From Daedaleopsis sinensis (Eukaryota; Basidiomycota; Agaricomycetes; Polyporales; Polyporaceae): a stretch of DNA of 64,000 nt. The translations under genes and the position numbers were made by a program. Shown here in pieces: positions 1 to 11,992 of this stretch (positions are counted from its first letter, which is position 1; every line of letters starts with the position of its first letter). The stretch covers positions 868,001 through 932,000 of the forward strand of contig CM066303.1 of NCBI GenBank assembly GCA_033807695.1, written 5' to 3'. A model generated the notes under the pieces. The model saw nothing but the letters and a program-made list of their open reading frames with translations, did not search any database and had not been told where the DNA came from.

Positions 1-2903
1 CTCTGCCGATGGGGTGGTTTGCCGTTGACGCGATTTGGCTAGAAGTCTTGGTCTGCAGCGGCGTGCGGGCCTGTCGTGTGGGTATCCATCGCGATTATGC
101 AATCCGCAGGACGTGCGGAAAGTCCAAGAACGCGGGAGGTACGCGCAGCTCTTGAGTCTTGATCTGCGCTGCACAGTGATGATATTTTGACTCGTGTCTG
201 TAGAAGAACCAGTTGTATACCTATCACACCTATTGCGTGCCTTCGGGAGCTCTGAGGTCCCCTATACGCTAGAGAAGGCATGTAAAAAACCAAGGGACAT
301 AGTATTTCGAGGACGCACCGGGGGCTGTTACACGGAAAACCGATCCAGACACGCTCGACCCGGCGACTTGCCCGACCGAGTCATTTTTGCTGCCCGATAT
401 CGACAGCGAGCAGCCCACGCTCCGTCGATTGGGCGTTCCAATGAGCCAATCCGAGTACTTGCGATGCCTACAACTCATTAGGCTAGTTCGTGGCGTCGGT
501 GGTGCTGACTGAGCGTCACAAATCGGGACGGGGGAGAGGACTCGGACGCGCACCGGGCTTCCATACGTAAACATCAACATCGCGTTCCGCTGGAGGCTTC
601 CTGCCGGCGACGCGTAGCACGCATGTACACGTTTCTCCTCCAGCTCCCACTGCTCAGATCCCAAACACCGCCAGGACGACGGTTCGTGTGCCGGGTGGCA
701 CAGTCCACCCTGAGGCCTGAGCGTGCAGCGCATGTGCGGCGTGGTAGTGCATGCACGCATCCCGCAGAAGGCATCTTCCGAGTCTTCTGGCCTCTACTTT
801 CTGGTGTGCGGGTGTGCGAGCGGAATGGCCGAGCACGATCGCTATGGCTAGGCGTGCTCGGTCAGCACAGCAATACGCCGGTATGCGGGCTAGAAGCGAC
901 GAACCGAGTGGCACTGGAACGTCTGAGCGGACGCGCAGCCAACGCGTCCGCCTTCGGAGACGTGACAGCGGCCGCTGGCCCCGCGCTGCGCGCTGGGGTG
1001 GTTCGCGGTCGACGCGGATCGGCTAGAAGTCGTGCTGGACGCCACCCGAGTAGCCTACGTTGCTGCATCTGCCAGTAGTTTGCGGCGTGCGGGCCTGTCG
1101 TGTGGCCTGCCATTGTGTGAGTCGCGACGTTCTTTGTGCGTCGAACGCGGAAAACCCGGGCACCGGGGAGGTGCGCGCGGCCCTTTATCTGCGCTGCGTC
1201 CGAGGGGCCTGTCACTTTACCTTTCCCTCCTCGCTCGATCCTGTCTTGTCGTTGCGTCACATACACCTCATCCTACGTACCTGTGCCCGTACCCGTATCC
1301 TCAACATGTGCGAACACGAGCTGTGAGTGCCTGATGCTCACCCGGTGCTCCGTGTTTCGAGCCGAGCTGACTTGTTCGTTTTGTGGATGTTCGCAGCATC
1401 GGCGATTACTACCGCGGCTGTGGAGTAAGCGGCTTCGACGCGAGGGTACTGTGTCATTGACGTACTGATGCTGCTCGACTTGAAGCACTTCCACGGTCGC
1501 CACTACTCCGGCGAACGGGTCGACTGCGGCTCGTCCAAGTGCAAGACCAGCGCGGCCCACGCGCACTCTCCGAACGTTGCGTGCCGCTGTCCGGCTGTGA
1601 GTGTCCGCGGCGCTTTGAGTATTCAATGTCTGAAGTGAAGAACAGATCGTGACGAACAAGAACAAGCCGCAGAACCTAATCCAGAGCAAGCATCCTGACT
1701 GCGCTTGATGTAGGAGGGCGCGTCCTCCGATCGCAGAACCGTGCCACATCTCCTTCTGCTTCCTTTACTTACCAAGCTCCGTGTGCTGCTCAAGACGCTA
1801 TACCGCCTTGTACCCCATGTTCCTGTGGTTGTATAGTAATCAGTAATCGTCTTGAAGTTGTTATATGCCTACCTGTCTCTGTTATTCTAAGTCGCTCCTC
1901 CTAATACATAATCGCAATTGGTGGCACTACTCACGTTCCATCGCTGTAGCGATCGAGAATGCTTGACAGCCAACATCACAATCGTCGCTATCATCCGTTG
2001 GGACCTGGCTCTGAATGGAGTACTGGCGCTTTCCTGTCCGACAATCCGAGGCTCTGGGAAATTCGGATAGCTCTTACGTTGTTTGGTAAGAGTCATATCT
2101 GATGCTGTTGGCGTGAAGCCCTTCTGCTGTATGCGTATAATCTACAGGAGAAGAGTTGAGCGGAAATACAGAGATTATGGCGAGCGCTCTTACCTATTAC
2201 TGTAACTACATTCGAATGTAGAACGAAACTCCGTTGGCTAGATCAGCGTCAGGGCATCGCACTATCTCGGAGGTTTATCTGACCTTTCTTCTCGAGCTCC
2301 CGACGCATCAGCCTCAATAGCCAACAAATCTTCTACCGTCGTAGTGGAGGACGCTCGAGGTCTCTTGCTTGGTCGAGAGTATGTCAGCGAAGACATAGTG
2401 GTGGTTGTGGTTCAAGCTCGATGTGGCCGCGTCCGAGTCACTGCTCGTCGTAACTGACGCGTCGCGTCACGCAAATGTCACAGGCTCAGCGCTCGGCGCT
2501 CAGCCCTTTCGTAGACATCCTCCGCAGTAATTGAGGAGGTGAGGGTGATCTATAGCAGACTGCGAGGAGTTATCGGAGTTAGCACATAGTGGGTAATTCT
2601 TAACCAACTACTTATCACTAGGACATCCGAGGTCGCAGCGTGACTAGTCATTTAGTCACGGTTTGAGCCGCCCAGTAGAAGTTCTCGCTACAAGTTCCCA
2701 CGGCTCTCCCCTCGGTGACCATCGTCGACGCCTCGCACGACCGAAAATTTTATCGGTGCTACCAGTCGAGCTCAAGTGAGTCATAGAAAATACGCTCATT
2801 AAATGCACGTATCAGGAGTCAGAATCACTAATCTGCCAACATCTTTAGACCAAGTTCCCGAGAACACTCCCGAAGGTTAAATCTAGTCAGCAGAAGTACA
2901 TAA
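1..2903. other. Gene-poor left flank with a decayed direct repeat
   Basis: No reading frame here has the codon pattern, splice sites or family motifs of a gene. The open frames are short, overlap one another on both strands and resemble no family I know. A diverged repeat is visible: about 12-176 resembles about 993-1200 in the same orientation, with a roughly 35-base stretch missing from the left copy. From about 2704 the sequence is the 5' flank of BTB-1 and is also repeated in front of BTB-2. Confidence 0.6.
12..1200 (+). repeat. Diverged direct repeat pair (about 12-176 and 993-1200)
   Basis: Both copies share GGGTGGTT, then GGCTAGAAGTC, then GCGGCGTGCGGGCCTGTCGTG, in the same order. The right copy has about 35 extra bases before the last block. 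A weaker match continues through a GGAGGTRCGCGC block and a TCTGCGCTGC block. The spacing of about 980 bases would fit remains of a small duplicated or transposed segment, but no transposase frame or clear terminal repeat is visible. Confidence 0.45.
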
Positions 2904-4017
2904 ATGTCCGCCGATACGACCCAACCAGCTAAGAAGCGGGCACGTTTGGACGAGCCCGGAGACGGCGCCGACAGTGCAGAGCGGCCAGCTGCAAGCCTAG
3001 GAGAACGATCCGAGCGCAAAGATCCGGACTTCTGGTTCGACGATGGCACGGTCACCCTCATAGCACGAGACGTCCAGTTCCGCGTATATAAGGGCATTCT
3101 GGTTGAGCACTCCCCGGTCTTTGCCGACATGTTCTCGTTTCCACAACCAGTGGCCGACCGCAAGACGAACGATGGGGTTCCTGTGGTTCACCTCACCGAC
3201 AGCCCGGAGGACGTACGTCATATCATGCGTGCTTTCTATCCAAGGAAAGGGTCGAAGTGAGCACTACTTCAGTTACATGTCCTAATATTTAGCGGCTGAT
3301 GGCTAGAAACGACATAGGTTCGTTCATAAGGACGATGACCAATTCTCTTTCGCAATGATCTCCGCGTACGCGCGCTTAGGCCACAAGTACCAGATCGAGG
3401 ATCTCGTAGCGCAAGTGGTCGACTTCATCACGGCATTCTTCACCAACGACTACGACGCTTGGTATCACCGTGGTATGCTAAGACCCCAAGGATGGACTAC
3501 GGCGCAAGTGATTGGCGTTGTCAACATCGCAAGATTGCTCAATTGCGACACTGTCCTCCCTACCGCGTTGATGGTCTGCGCCATCCTTCCGGCCAAAGAT
3601 CTGCTCGCCGGTGTGCAGCACGAAGACGGTACTATGGAACGCCTCGACCACGAGGACCTCGTCCGTTGCGTCAATGGCAAAGAAGTGCTAGCGCAGACCA
3701 CGAGTGCTATGCTTCTCCGCACTTTCGCGCCTTACGACGGCCCACCTCCACGCTACTGTCCAGCCCCCGCTGTGTGTAGCGCGGGCACTCGTATGGTCCT
3801 ACACTCCTATGAGCAAGATCCAGGACTCTTTGCTGGCACGCACCCGTTCTACCATTGGACCCTCTTCTACTCGCCCGAGGAGCTCGAGTACATGGGGGTA
3901 TACGGTAACATTTGCGTTACTTGCGAGCAGGAGCTCGAGGACAGTTTTCTCCAGGAGCAGCGTATAGCATGGCGCCGACTCCCAAAGCTGATGTCGGTCA
4001 CTGTCAAGAATTGGTAG
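2904..4017 (+). CDS. BTB/POZ domain protein (BTB-1)
   Basis: Two exons, 2904-3256 and 3318-4017, joined at a phase-2 GT-AG intron of 61 nt; 350 residues. Exon 1 has a basic KKRAR cluster at residues 10-14, then a BTB fold with the DPDFWFDDG, FRVYKGIL and HSPVFADMF motifs. Exon 2 opens with an ISAYARLGHKYQI block, followed by IGVVNIARLL, an EDGTMERL block and a C-terminal CxxC before a WRRLP segment, ending in NW. BTB domains dimerise, and many bind CUL3 as ubiquitin-ligase adaptors; a similar role is inferred. BTB-2 lies immediately downstream as a tandem copy, with its 5' flank also duplicated. The start is the first ATG in frame with the BTB core. Confidence 0.88.
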
Positions 4018-4468
4018 GAGGGTAGGTTTTCCTGTCGCCTGCTCCGTTATACACCGCCGACTGATGTGATATAGTAGTGATATAATGCACACGAACGTTT
4101 CGAGTACGATTTGTCCCATCATGGCAGATTAACTTGAAATTAAATGATCAACCTTCAGCGAGTTCCAGGCTCGGAATCTGGGAAGGGGACGGGGACCGTA
4201 TCGGCAGGTGAATTGCTCGATGGAGGGGACAGTTTCTGGGTCACTTATGCCACGTTCTCACGCCTCTCCCTTCGGTGCCATCATCGACGCCTCGGAGGAG
4301 TAGCGCGACTACGACATCGACGTCCACGCCCACGACCAATTTTGTATCGGTGCCAACAGTACTTCGAGCTCAAGTGAGTGATAGCACTTGTGCTCATGAA
4401 GGTATCATACATCAGGGTTTGGAATCACTAACGATGTTAACATATTTGGACTCAGCAGAAGTGCATAC
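4018..4468 (+). other. Intergenic spacer carrying the duplicated BTB-2 5' flank
   Basis: The stretch from about 4262 resembles the region in front of BTB-1 from about 2704, including a TTTTRTATCGGTGC block and a GAGCTCAAGTGAGT block. A GTGAGT after CTCAA in both copies could be the donor of a 5'-UTR intron. No separate gene is seen. Confidence 0.5.
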
Positions 4469-5568
4469 ATGTCCAACGATACAACCCGACCAGCTAACAA
4501 GCGGGCACGTTTGGACGAGCCCGGTGACGGCGCCGACAGTGTAGAACGGCCAGCAGCAAGCGTAGGAGAACGAGTCGAGCTCAAAGATCCGGATTTCTGG
4601 TTCGACGATGGCACGGTCGCCCTCGTAGCCCGAGACGTCCAGTTCCGCGTATACAAGGGCATCCTGGCTGAGCACTCTCCAGTCTTTGCCGACATGTTCT
4701 CGCTTCCACAGCCATCGGCCGACCGCGGTATGGACAACGGGGTTCCTGTGGTTCACCTCACCGATAGCCCGGAGGACGTACGTCATATCATGCGTGCTTT
4801 CTATCCGAAGAAGGGGACGACGTGAGTACTACTCAAGTTCAATGTTCCATGACTAGCAGCTGACCGCTATATGCTGGTATATAGGTTTATCTATAAGAAC
4901 GATAGCGATTTCCCATCTTTCGCCACGATCTCTGCGTACGCGCGCTTGGGTCACAAGTACCAGATTGAGGACCTCGTAGCACAAGCACTTGACTTTCTGA
5001 AAACGTCCTTCACCAACGACTACGACACTTGGTGTAGTGACTCTAACTTTTTGCACGTGGAACCAGAACCTCGGACCTGGACTCTCGCACAAATGATCGG
5101 TGTTGTCAACATCGCAAGATTGCTCCATCTACCGCGTTGATGACCTGCGCACTCCTTTCGGCCCAAGAACTGCTCGCCGGTATGCAGCGCGAAGACGGTA
5201 ACATGGAACGCCTCGACCCCGAGGACCTCATCCGTTGTATTGATGGCAAGGAGGTGCTGGCGCAGACCACGAACGCTATCTGTCTCCGCACCTTCGCGCC
5301 TTTCGCTGGCCCACCTCCCGTGGCCCTTTGTCCAACCCCAGTTGCATGTGCCGCAGGCACTCGCGCGCTCCTACACTCATACGAAGACGATACAATGCTC
5401 TCAGCTGACACATACCCTTTCTACAATTGGTCCTCTTACTCGCCCCGCCCGGGCATCGTGATCTGCGTTCTTTGCGAACAGACGCTCAAGGACCATTTTC
5501 TGAAGGCGCAACGAGATGCATGGCGCCGACTCCCAGAGCTCATGTCAGTCATCGTAAAGGATTGGGAG
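4469..5568 (+). pseudogene. BTB/POZ pseudogene, frameshifted tandem copy of BTB-1 (BTB-2)
   Basis: Exon 1 (4469-4821) and the intron (acceptor before 4885) match BTB-1 closely, including the basic NKRAR cluster and the BTB motifs. In exon 2 the block after VNIARLL is broken. Where BTB-1 has about 20 bases between ATTGCTC and TACCGCG, this copy has four, a net loss of 16 bases. The frame then meets TGA at 5138-5140 after 202 residues. The homologous remainder (LLAGMQREDG to WRRLPELM) continues in another frame. In addition, the stop codon of BTB-1 (TAG) is GAG here at 5566-5568, so that frame stays open to 6291. Either the gene is dead or it makes a truncated protein of BTB domain plus part of the second domain. 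Confidence 0.8.
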
Positions 5569-5996
5569 GAGGGTGCGGGTGAGATATTGTCGAAGGTAAA
5601 TTCTTCCGTCGCCTGCTATGTTATACACCGCCGACTGACAAGATATAGTAGCGATGATGAGCACAAACGGTACGATTGTTTGTCATCACAGATTGTCTTG
5701 AAATCGCATGCAAATTTTGGGCGAGTTCCAAGCTCCGAGCTTCGTCGTGAGATGTGGGTCATGGGCAGAGGGATCACTGGATGGAGGGTTTGGACAATTG
5801 GCAGCAAGTATCTCCTGGCGGTGGCGTCCGCGGCGTCTTTCCTCAACCAAGTCGTGCGCCCAGCAGCATTTCTCTACACCATCCTCATCGTCTCTCTCTG
5901 GCCACACTCGCACAGTGTATTATTAGTTATCACTGTAGAAGATAGCTGCAAGGGCGATCACAGCAGCCGATTGAACGTCGAGGCAGACGTCCAACA
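5569..5996. other. Spacer between BTB-2 and the DUF6533 gene
   Basis: The frame of the BTB-2 remainder stays open through this stretch, but it has no similarity to the BTB family and overlaps the 3' end of the minus-strand DUF6533 gene. I read it as readthrough, not coding. No other feature is seen. Confidence 0.5.
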
Positions 5997-7778
5997 TCAT
6001 ACCGAGTCCGGAACCACTGGCAAGTCCGACTTGACCGAGATCTCGCCTCGACCGAATCCATCCCTGCATTCATCTTCCGGGTCGACCTCGTCAGCCCATC
6101 GCTCTATCGCCAACGCATCCAGGTCCGGGGCAACGAATATCGCAGTAGTTAGGTTTGACGGGAAGCGCGTCCTGCCTTGGGTGTCGGCATCGGCTGCGGA
6201 ATGGGTCTCTGCGCCGAGCGATCGGAGAGCGAGGATGAAGCGCGATACCAGGATCGATGAGATCCTGCCAGTGGGCGGGAGACATTGGTAGGGCCGATGG
6301 TTGCGACGTTGCGAAGAAGACCGACAGACAGACCATTGATCATTCGGCGCACTCGGCGAGTGTAGCAATGTGCGGGACTCACGCGTCTCTGCAGGCCACG
6401 AGCTGTTGTGATGCGCTACTCGATCCCTGTAGCAGGTAGTCTTAGCCCATGAGACTGCCGTGAATGAGATTGTGGGCAAACATACGGACCGCTGTGAATA
6501 ATGCGGTGATCGCGATATTGAGGATCAAAGGCACGCTGGGTGTACAGTGTCAGGCATGACAAACTATGTCAGTAATAGACCGCACGGACCTAAAGCATGC
6601 CACACCTGCGATAGATAGTCAGTCGAGATACCTCATGTCATATATATATAATTCTGCGGCCTCACCGTTGTCCAAGAGCACGCGGAGGAGGGCTTTGCAC
6701 CGCGTTCCCCTTTTACAAGAGGTCCATGATTGGAAGACAGTTTTGAGAGTCCATGTGAGGACTATAGATTCTCCGAGTATCGTTGTCGCTCGCGTCGACC
6801 ATAGCACTGCGGATGATATATTAAGCTAAGCAATCTGATCAGTGATATATAGTGTCGCTCACTATACGTGAAGGACGACGATCAGTGGCTAACGTATAAG
6901 ATGTGGTAGACTTCGACTCGCCATGGGACTAGAATATTATTTGGCGGGAGCATCTGTAGGCAATTGTATGGATACGGTGCGTCAATGAAGCTCATCTGAA
7001 CGTATGTATACTGTCGGGTAGGATACCGCTTTAGCATGCACCACGATATCGCGTATAGAGCTTTGCCAAGACGTTACTCACTATGACTGGTATAAGGAAT
7101 GTGGAGTTGAGAAGAAACACCAAGCTTGTGAGCGCTATGTTGCGATTCGAGAGCGCGTGTATTCGAAAGGCTGAAAAGACTTGAGGGTAATTTAGCACTC
7201 GTGCTCTTGGTACAGATACGAGATGAAGAATTAATGACGGACCTGCCCACGCAAGATACGGGCATGCTGTACTGATAACCTCCAGTATGGAAAGAGAACG
7301 GCACCTAACGTGACGTTCAGCTCGACTGTTCGGGTGAGACCGCTCGGGTACACAAGCACCCACATCTGATAATCCCGTCAGCCACCTAATCGCATGAAAA
7401 TTTATTTAATAGAAACTTACTCGGTCGCCGAGGGGAAAGAGGAGCGCGAACGACGCGAAGTACGCCACCACCTCGACGTAGCGAGTGATAACATACAGCA
7501 GGCTCACAATGCTGAGTTTACGCTTCCATATTAGATCCACTTCCTCGTCGAAAGTGAGCAGGATGTCGTATACTAGAAGCGCTTTACCCAGTGTAAGCTG
7601 TCGTGCCGCCATGCGCAACACATAAGCGTACCTGTTGCGGATATTGTACTGAACTGCACCGCGGACCTATACAGCCGGAGAGACATTGTCATCAACTCTC
7701 TGCGTAACCAATAGAGATGTTCACGAACTCGTCTTTTGAGTAAGAGATGACGGATGCGACCACATCTGCGTAGGACAT
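5997..7778 (-). CDS. DUF6533-type multi-pass membrane protein (exon ends uncertain)
   Basis: On the minus strand several short exons carry the signature of basidiomycete DUF6533 proteins: ALLVYDILLTFDEEVDLIW (about 7580-7520), LEVISTACPYLAWA spliced onto VFSAFRIHALSNRN (about 7290-7130), a PYPYNC loop (about 6970), an ILGESIVLTW helix (about 6780) and RISSILVSRFILALR near the C-terminus (about 6270), with a TGA at 5997-5999. An ATG at 7778 starts a plausible N-terminal exon. The family is predicted to have about seven membrane helices and has no known function. The splice between LAWA and VFSA (g|tc) is clean. The N-terminal junctions and the exons between 7400 and 7350 and between 6900 and 6500 are not certain, so partial decay cannot be excluded. 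Confidence 0.55.
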
Positions 7779-10419
7779 GTTTTCTGACTTTCAAGTGGAA
7801 GGGGCCGTAAGGAATGGGTAGTGCGGCGGCGTCACTAGGGTATATAGCCTGCTAGGAAGGTTAACGATCAGTTCCTTTGTGACAGATCCTCATGGCAGTA
7901 GGGTCCGGGAGGCAGTAGCATGTGGCATGGAAGGTCGGTACCTGTCTATCATAGAGAAGACATGATCTGTAGTCAGCGTCCCACATGCTTGAACGCGTCT
8001 GAAGTGGTGGGGCAGTGCTGCACAATGAATTCTGGCTTTCCACAGTGACAAATTTCTTTGAGCTTGTCACAGTAGTAGCTTTTCTACGCCCCCAGAGGAT
8101 CCCAGAGTATGCGTAGACTGACTTTGCGGTAGGCTGAGTTGTCAACCACACGAACTACATGCAAGTTGATAGAGTCGCCGTCGGTACTAGATCGTAAGGC
8201 GGTGCTTCCGCCAGCCGCATCATCTTTTCACCGATGATTACACAGACCCCCGGTCTGAGTTTAGCCTATAATCACCGCTTTGAGCTTCGATTCTGGCCAG
8301 TGATGAATGGAAGCGTAGTAAGTAAACTCACTGACCCCGCCTTCGGAGATTGCAGGCCATAATCTAGTATCATCCCAGACTTGTCCGTATCTTCTTGGAA
8401 TGTGGACTCAGTGGGATCTATTCCGGTCGGACAGCATGTTTGGAGGACATACGTTTGCCAGCAATTCGCCGCCTAGATGGTCATTGTGGTCCTGGTCAAC
8501 CGGTCATGGACGCTCACTCGGACTCGGCAGTTCGGAGGTGGACGTCTGGACCACGCGTTTGTTGATACTTATTTGCACCATCCTAAGCGCCTCCCAGCTC
8601 AACCTCTGCTTCGGAAGTGCACTTTGCTCCAGAACACCACCTGCGACCTGCTTCAATTATGGCCTCTCTGTCTGTGATTATCTTTTCCATAGACTAACTC
8701 CTGCATACATGCTGCTGCACGAAGTAAGACCTTATATGAAGCCGACTAAACCCTACAATTTCCGGCACCGATTACAAGACTAGTACTACTGACCTACGGC
8801 GATACGAAGGCAGCGTAGAATGGGGCTCCGTTAGTCTCGGCTCCAGACCTTCTACAAGGGTTCTAACGAGACTAGGGCTCCGTAGGTATGAGAAAACTGC
8901 AGGAGGTTTGCAAGGTGATTAGGTGAGATCTTACTTTGCCTCTGCTAGTATCATGCCACCTCGGTCTCCGATCACTCCCCCAAACTCCGCAGAGATTCGA
9001 TGCGTATCATCTTGTCAGACTCGGCCCTGTGAACCATACCAACCCGATCTATTGCAGCATCCGATCGTGTTCTCGTTGCCTCTGTATCCTGCTCTACGAG
9101 ACAATCTGTCGTAACGCTCTGAAGGGTCTAGCTTTCGTTTCCTGACTGAGTTGCTTCACATGAGGGTGAGTCTCTATTTAGCTTCGAACCTTACCTATTT
9201 TCGTTTGCACACGTCCCATATCATACATCTTGGTCTCGTATGGTTTGATGGAATTGACCGGACTGCTTGGGCCCGGGCTGAATATTGTCTTCTATCAGAT
9301 TGTGCCTCGGACAGCCTTCAATTTTGTGGTCGGTGCGACTCTCACGAGCGACTTCTCCGTCGGGGCCATGCAGACAACTCCGGTCTTGAAGTCGGGATTA
9401 CTGGTTTGAGATCTGAGCTCAACAAACGGTAAGATGCCCTCCGAGCACTCGGATGTCATGAACCCATCTGTTCTTTTATGGATGTAAGAGTCAGAGTATC
9501 CTCCTCATACTATCCCCGTCGCGGCATACATTCCAACCCAATTCGTGCCACAGTGGTATCTTAGTACCGCCCTACGACAACACTCCCGGCTCTGCAGAGA
9601 CCGACGTACATGTCTTACAACCCACTCCCCAAGTAGTTGTGATGTTTCTCTGTGAATCTATCCCTCTCGCTGAAGACGAAGGTCTGTACGCCTGTGCACC
9701 GTGTACTGTATATATGACTGACCATTCTGGCTAGATAATCTCGCAACACACAGTATTCAGCACTCGAGCGCACTCGCATCTAACACCGCCTCGAATCATT
9801 TGAACCGTTCGACCTCTTCGTCGCTTCCAACACGACGATCCGTGTCACCGGCCGGCAGATGTCCCGCCCGCAATATAAGAAGGCACTCTAGCCTGGCCAG
9901 CGGACACGTCGAGTTCAACGTCGTCGTCTCCGTCGCAAGGAGAAGCCGGACGAAGAGGTGAGAATCCGCGCTTCCTGCTAGTGTTGTTGTGCTTGCGCTA
10001 TTTACGCACGAAATACGCGTCCTCCTAGATAGGCACGGCGGGCGCGTTCTACAAGGCGACGCTCTAGTCACCGATAAGTACTCCGTCTTCGGCGAGAATC
10101 CATGAACATGGTCTGCTCCTCTGTGAGCGTCGAGTGCGGCTCTTCCTTCCCTCGTTGCACTAGAGATCATACGGGTCTGACTGCGAGCATATACAAAGTG
10201 ATTGCCGAGCGCGCAGCGACTATCCGCGCTATCTCACGGTCCTTGCTGCATCGTGCTGGCAGCAACGACTCCGAGTATTCAAGCTTCACGTTGACCGCCA
10301 CCCGACCGACGGCCTATCACATAGTGAGTCATTAAGATGGTGCGTGCGGCGCTGATGCAGACTGAAATGTACAGTTTAAAGTTTCTGACACCGGAACACT
10401 TTTGGGAGTTCTGCAAGCC
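7779..10419. other. Gene-poor stretch with unassigned open frames
   Basis: No recognised gene. On the plus strand, about 9230-9410 encodes a hydrophobic frame without an ATG (LMELTGLLGPGLN, then FVVGATLTSDFSVGAMQ) that could be an exon relic of a membrane protein. Another short frame near 9900-10100 ends in SVFGENP. A 15-base match to the region before BTB-8 lies at 10084-10098. None of these supports a gene model. Confidence 0.4.
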
Positions 10420-11568
10420 ATGCCGACAAGCGACTCGGAGAGCAGTACGACAAGTTTAGTCATCAAAGTCGAGAAAGAAGATTCATATCAAGATACATTG
10501 CAAGACCTGGCATCTGAAGGGGTGAAGAACTTTGAGGGCCACAGGAAACGAGATGACGAGTTCTGGTTCGAGGACGGGACCGTCATCATTGTCGTACAGG
10601 ATGTTGAATTCAAGGTCTACAAGGGCCTCCTCATCAGTCGCTTCTCGGTCTTCCAATCTCTACTATCCATTCCCCAGCCCACTCCCTCTTCCGGGAGCAC
10701 GACGACATTGGTAAAAGACGAGACAACGGTCTTGAAGTGTCCCGTGATTCACCTGTATGGTGACACCGCACGGGACTGGCGTATTCTCTTCCGTCTGTTC
10801 ATGCCGCAACAGGATTCAAGGTCAGTGTCATATCTCGATGGATCACTTGACGTCCTTGTTGCTAACAGGCCTGGCAGTCTATTTAAGTCGAGCGTGTCGC
10901 CGGCTACGCAATCGTTTGAGGTTACCTCCGCATGTGTCCGTCTCGGGCACAAATACCACATGCCGGGGGTGTATCAGCAAGCAATGCACTACCTGAAAGA
11001 CCATTTCACACACGACCACGACCGCTGGGATAGCCAATCAACCTATCTCCCTCCGGGATTCGAGGAACGTTCACCCATCGGAGTCGTTAATCTTGCCCGT
11101 CTGACAGGCGAACTCACACTGCTGCCAGTTGCCCTTTGGATGTGCTGTCGTCTTGGAGCAGAGATCACGGAGGGCTTGGTGTACAGCAACGGCGAGAGAG
11201 AGACCTTATCGCCGGATGATATGGGAAGATGCTTCGTCGGGCGGACCAAGCTCGTGCAAGAAGGGCTGCTGAACCTCGACGGACTCTTCGCTGCCCCTGC
11301 TGCGACTTGTGAGCGCGCCGACTCTACCGCCAAGGGATGCAAGGAACGCATGACCATCGCTCGTAATCAGTATTGTACCTCCAGGCTCACCTCTACCACG
11401 TCAATGGCGATCAGTCCCTTCACAGCAGTTAAGCTCCGGCCCCGGGTAAAATTCTTCGGCCTCTGCGACCCCTGTATTTCAGCCGTGAAGGAAAGACAGA
11501 AAGAACAGCGGATGAAGACTTGGAAGAATCTCCCATCCCTACTTAGCATCGAGGTACCTGGATGGTGA
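10420..11568 (+). CDS. BTB/POZ domain protein, acidic N-terminus (BTB-3)
   Basis: Exons 10420-10820 and 10869-11568; 366 residues. The intron of 48 nt is a multiple of three, so retention would keep the frame open. Splicing is preferred because every paralogue has a phase-2 intron at this point. Residues 1-50 are acidic and Ser/Thr-rich and lack the basic cluster found in most other copies. The BTB core begins with DDEFWFEDG and includes FKVYKGLL. Exon 2 has TSACVRLGHKYH, IGVVNLARL, GERETLSPDDM and a C-terminal CDPC before WKNLPSLL, ending in GW. RDWRILFRLFMP before the intron replaces the DLRHVLRAILPRK of the main group; only BTB-8 shares this. The two form a subfamily. ATG at 10420 is the first in frame. 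Confidence 0.85.
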   Translation: MPTSDSESSTTSLVIKVEKEDSYQDTLQDLASEGVKNFEGHRKRDDEFWFEDGTVIIVVQDVEFKVYKGLLISRFSVFQSLLSIPQPTPSSGSTTTLVKDETTVLKCPVIHLYGDTARDWRILFRLFMPQQDSRSVSYLDGSLDVLVANRPGSLFKSSVSPATQSFEVTSACVRLGHKYHMPGVYQQAMHYLKDHFTHDHDRWDSQSTYLPPGFEERSPIGVVNLARLTGELTLLPVALWMCCRLGAEITEGLVYSNGERETLSPDDMGRCFVGRTKLVQEGLLNLDGLFAAPAATCERADSTAKGCKERMTIARNQYCTSRLTSTTSMAISPFTAVKLRPRVKFFGLCDPCISAVKERQKEQRMKTWKNLPSLLSIEVPGW

Positions 11569-11992
11569 CACATGTAGTACAGATCTTCCTGTTGCGCAGA
11601 CGACTGCAGACTTGGGCGGGAGGGATATGTCAGCAGGTAGTCATGCGGCCGACTCAGAAGGATATTCAGTGCTACTCGACGACATACAAAGTCGAGCCGA
11701 TACGGGGCAGGCGTTGTTCTCCGTGCATACTACACCAACAATTATGTCCTAAGTCTTCGAGTTCTTCTAATGGGACAGTGGGTGGGTACGCAATCGTGAT
11801 ATGTATCTTCGTGTCGAACTGTTTATGCTGTCCGTAGGCTACGAGGTACCGGGCAGCTGAGTCTCATACTATACAAGCTGAGCTAAACGAAGTAGTAACT
11901 TCAAGATCGAGTTACATAGGTGCACAATGCCACAGTGAGTCCGAGCACGGCGTACAAATCGACTACCGGTAGTAGTACTGCAAGCCAGGAAC
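11569..11992. other. Convergent spacer between BTB-3 and BTB-4
   Basis: Short region between the 3' ends of a plus-strand and a minus-strand gene. I see no gene, repeat or RNA in it. Confidence 0.5.

Noticed and set aside
5569..6291. C-terminal extension of BTB-2 of about 240 residues
   Set aside because: It follows from loss of the stop codon, shows no similarity to family members and overlaps the minus-strand DUF6533 gene.
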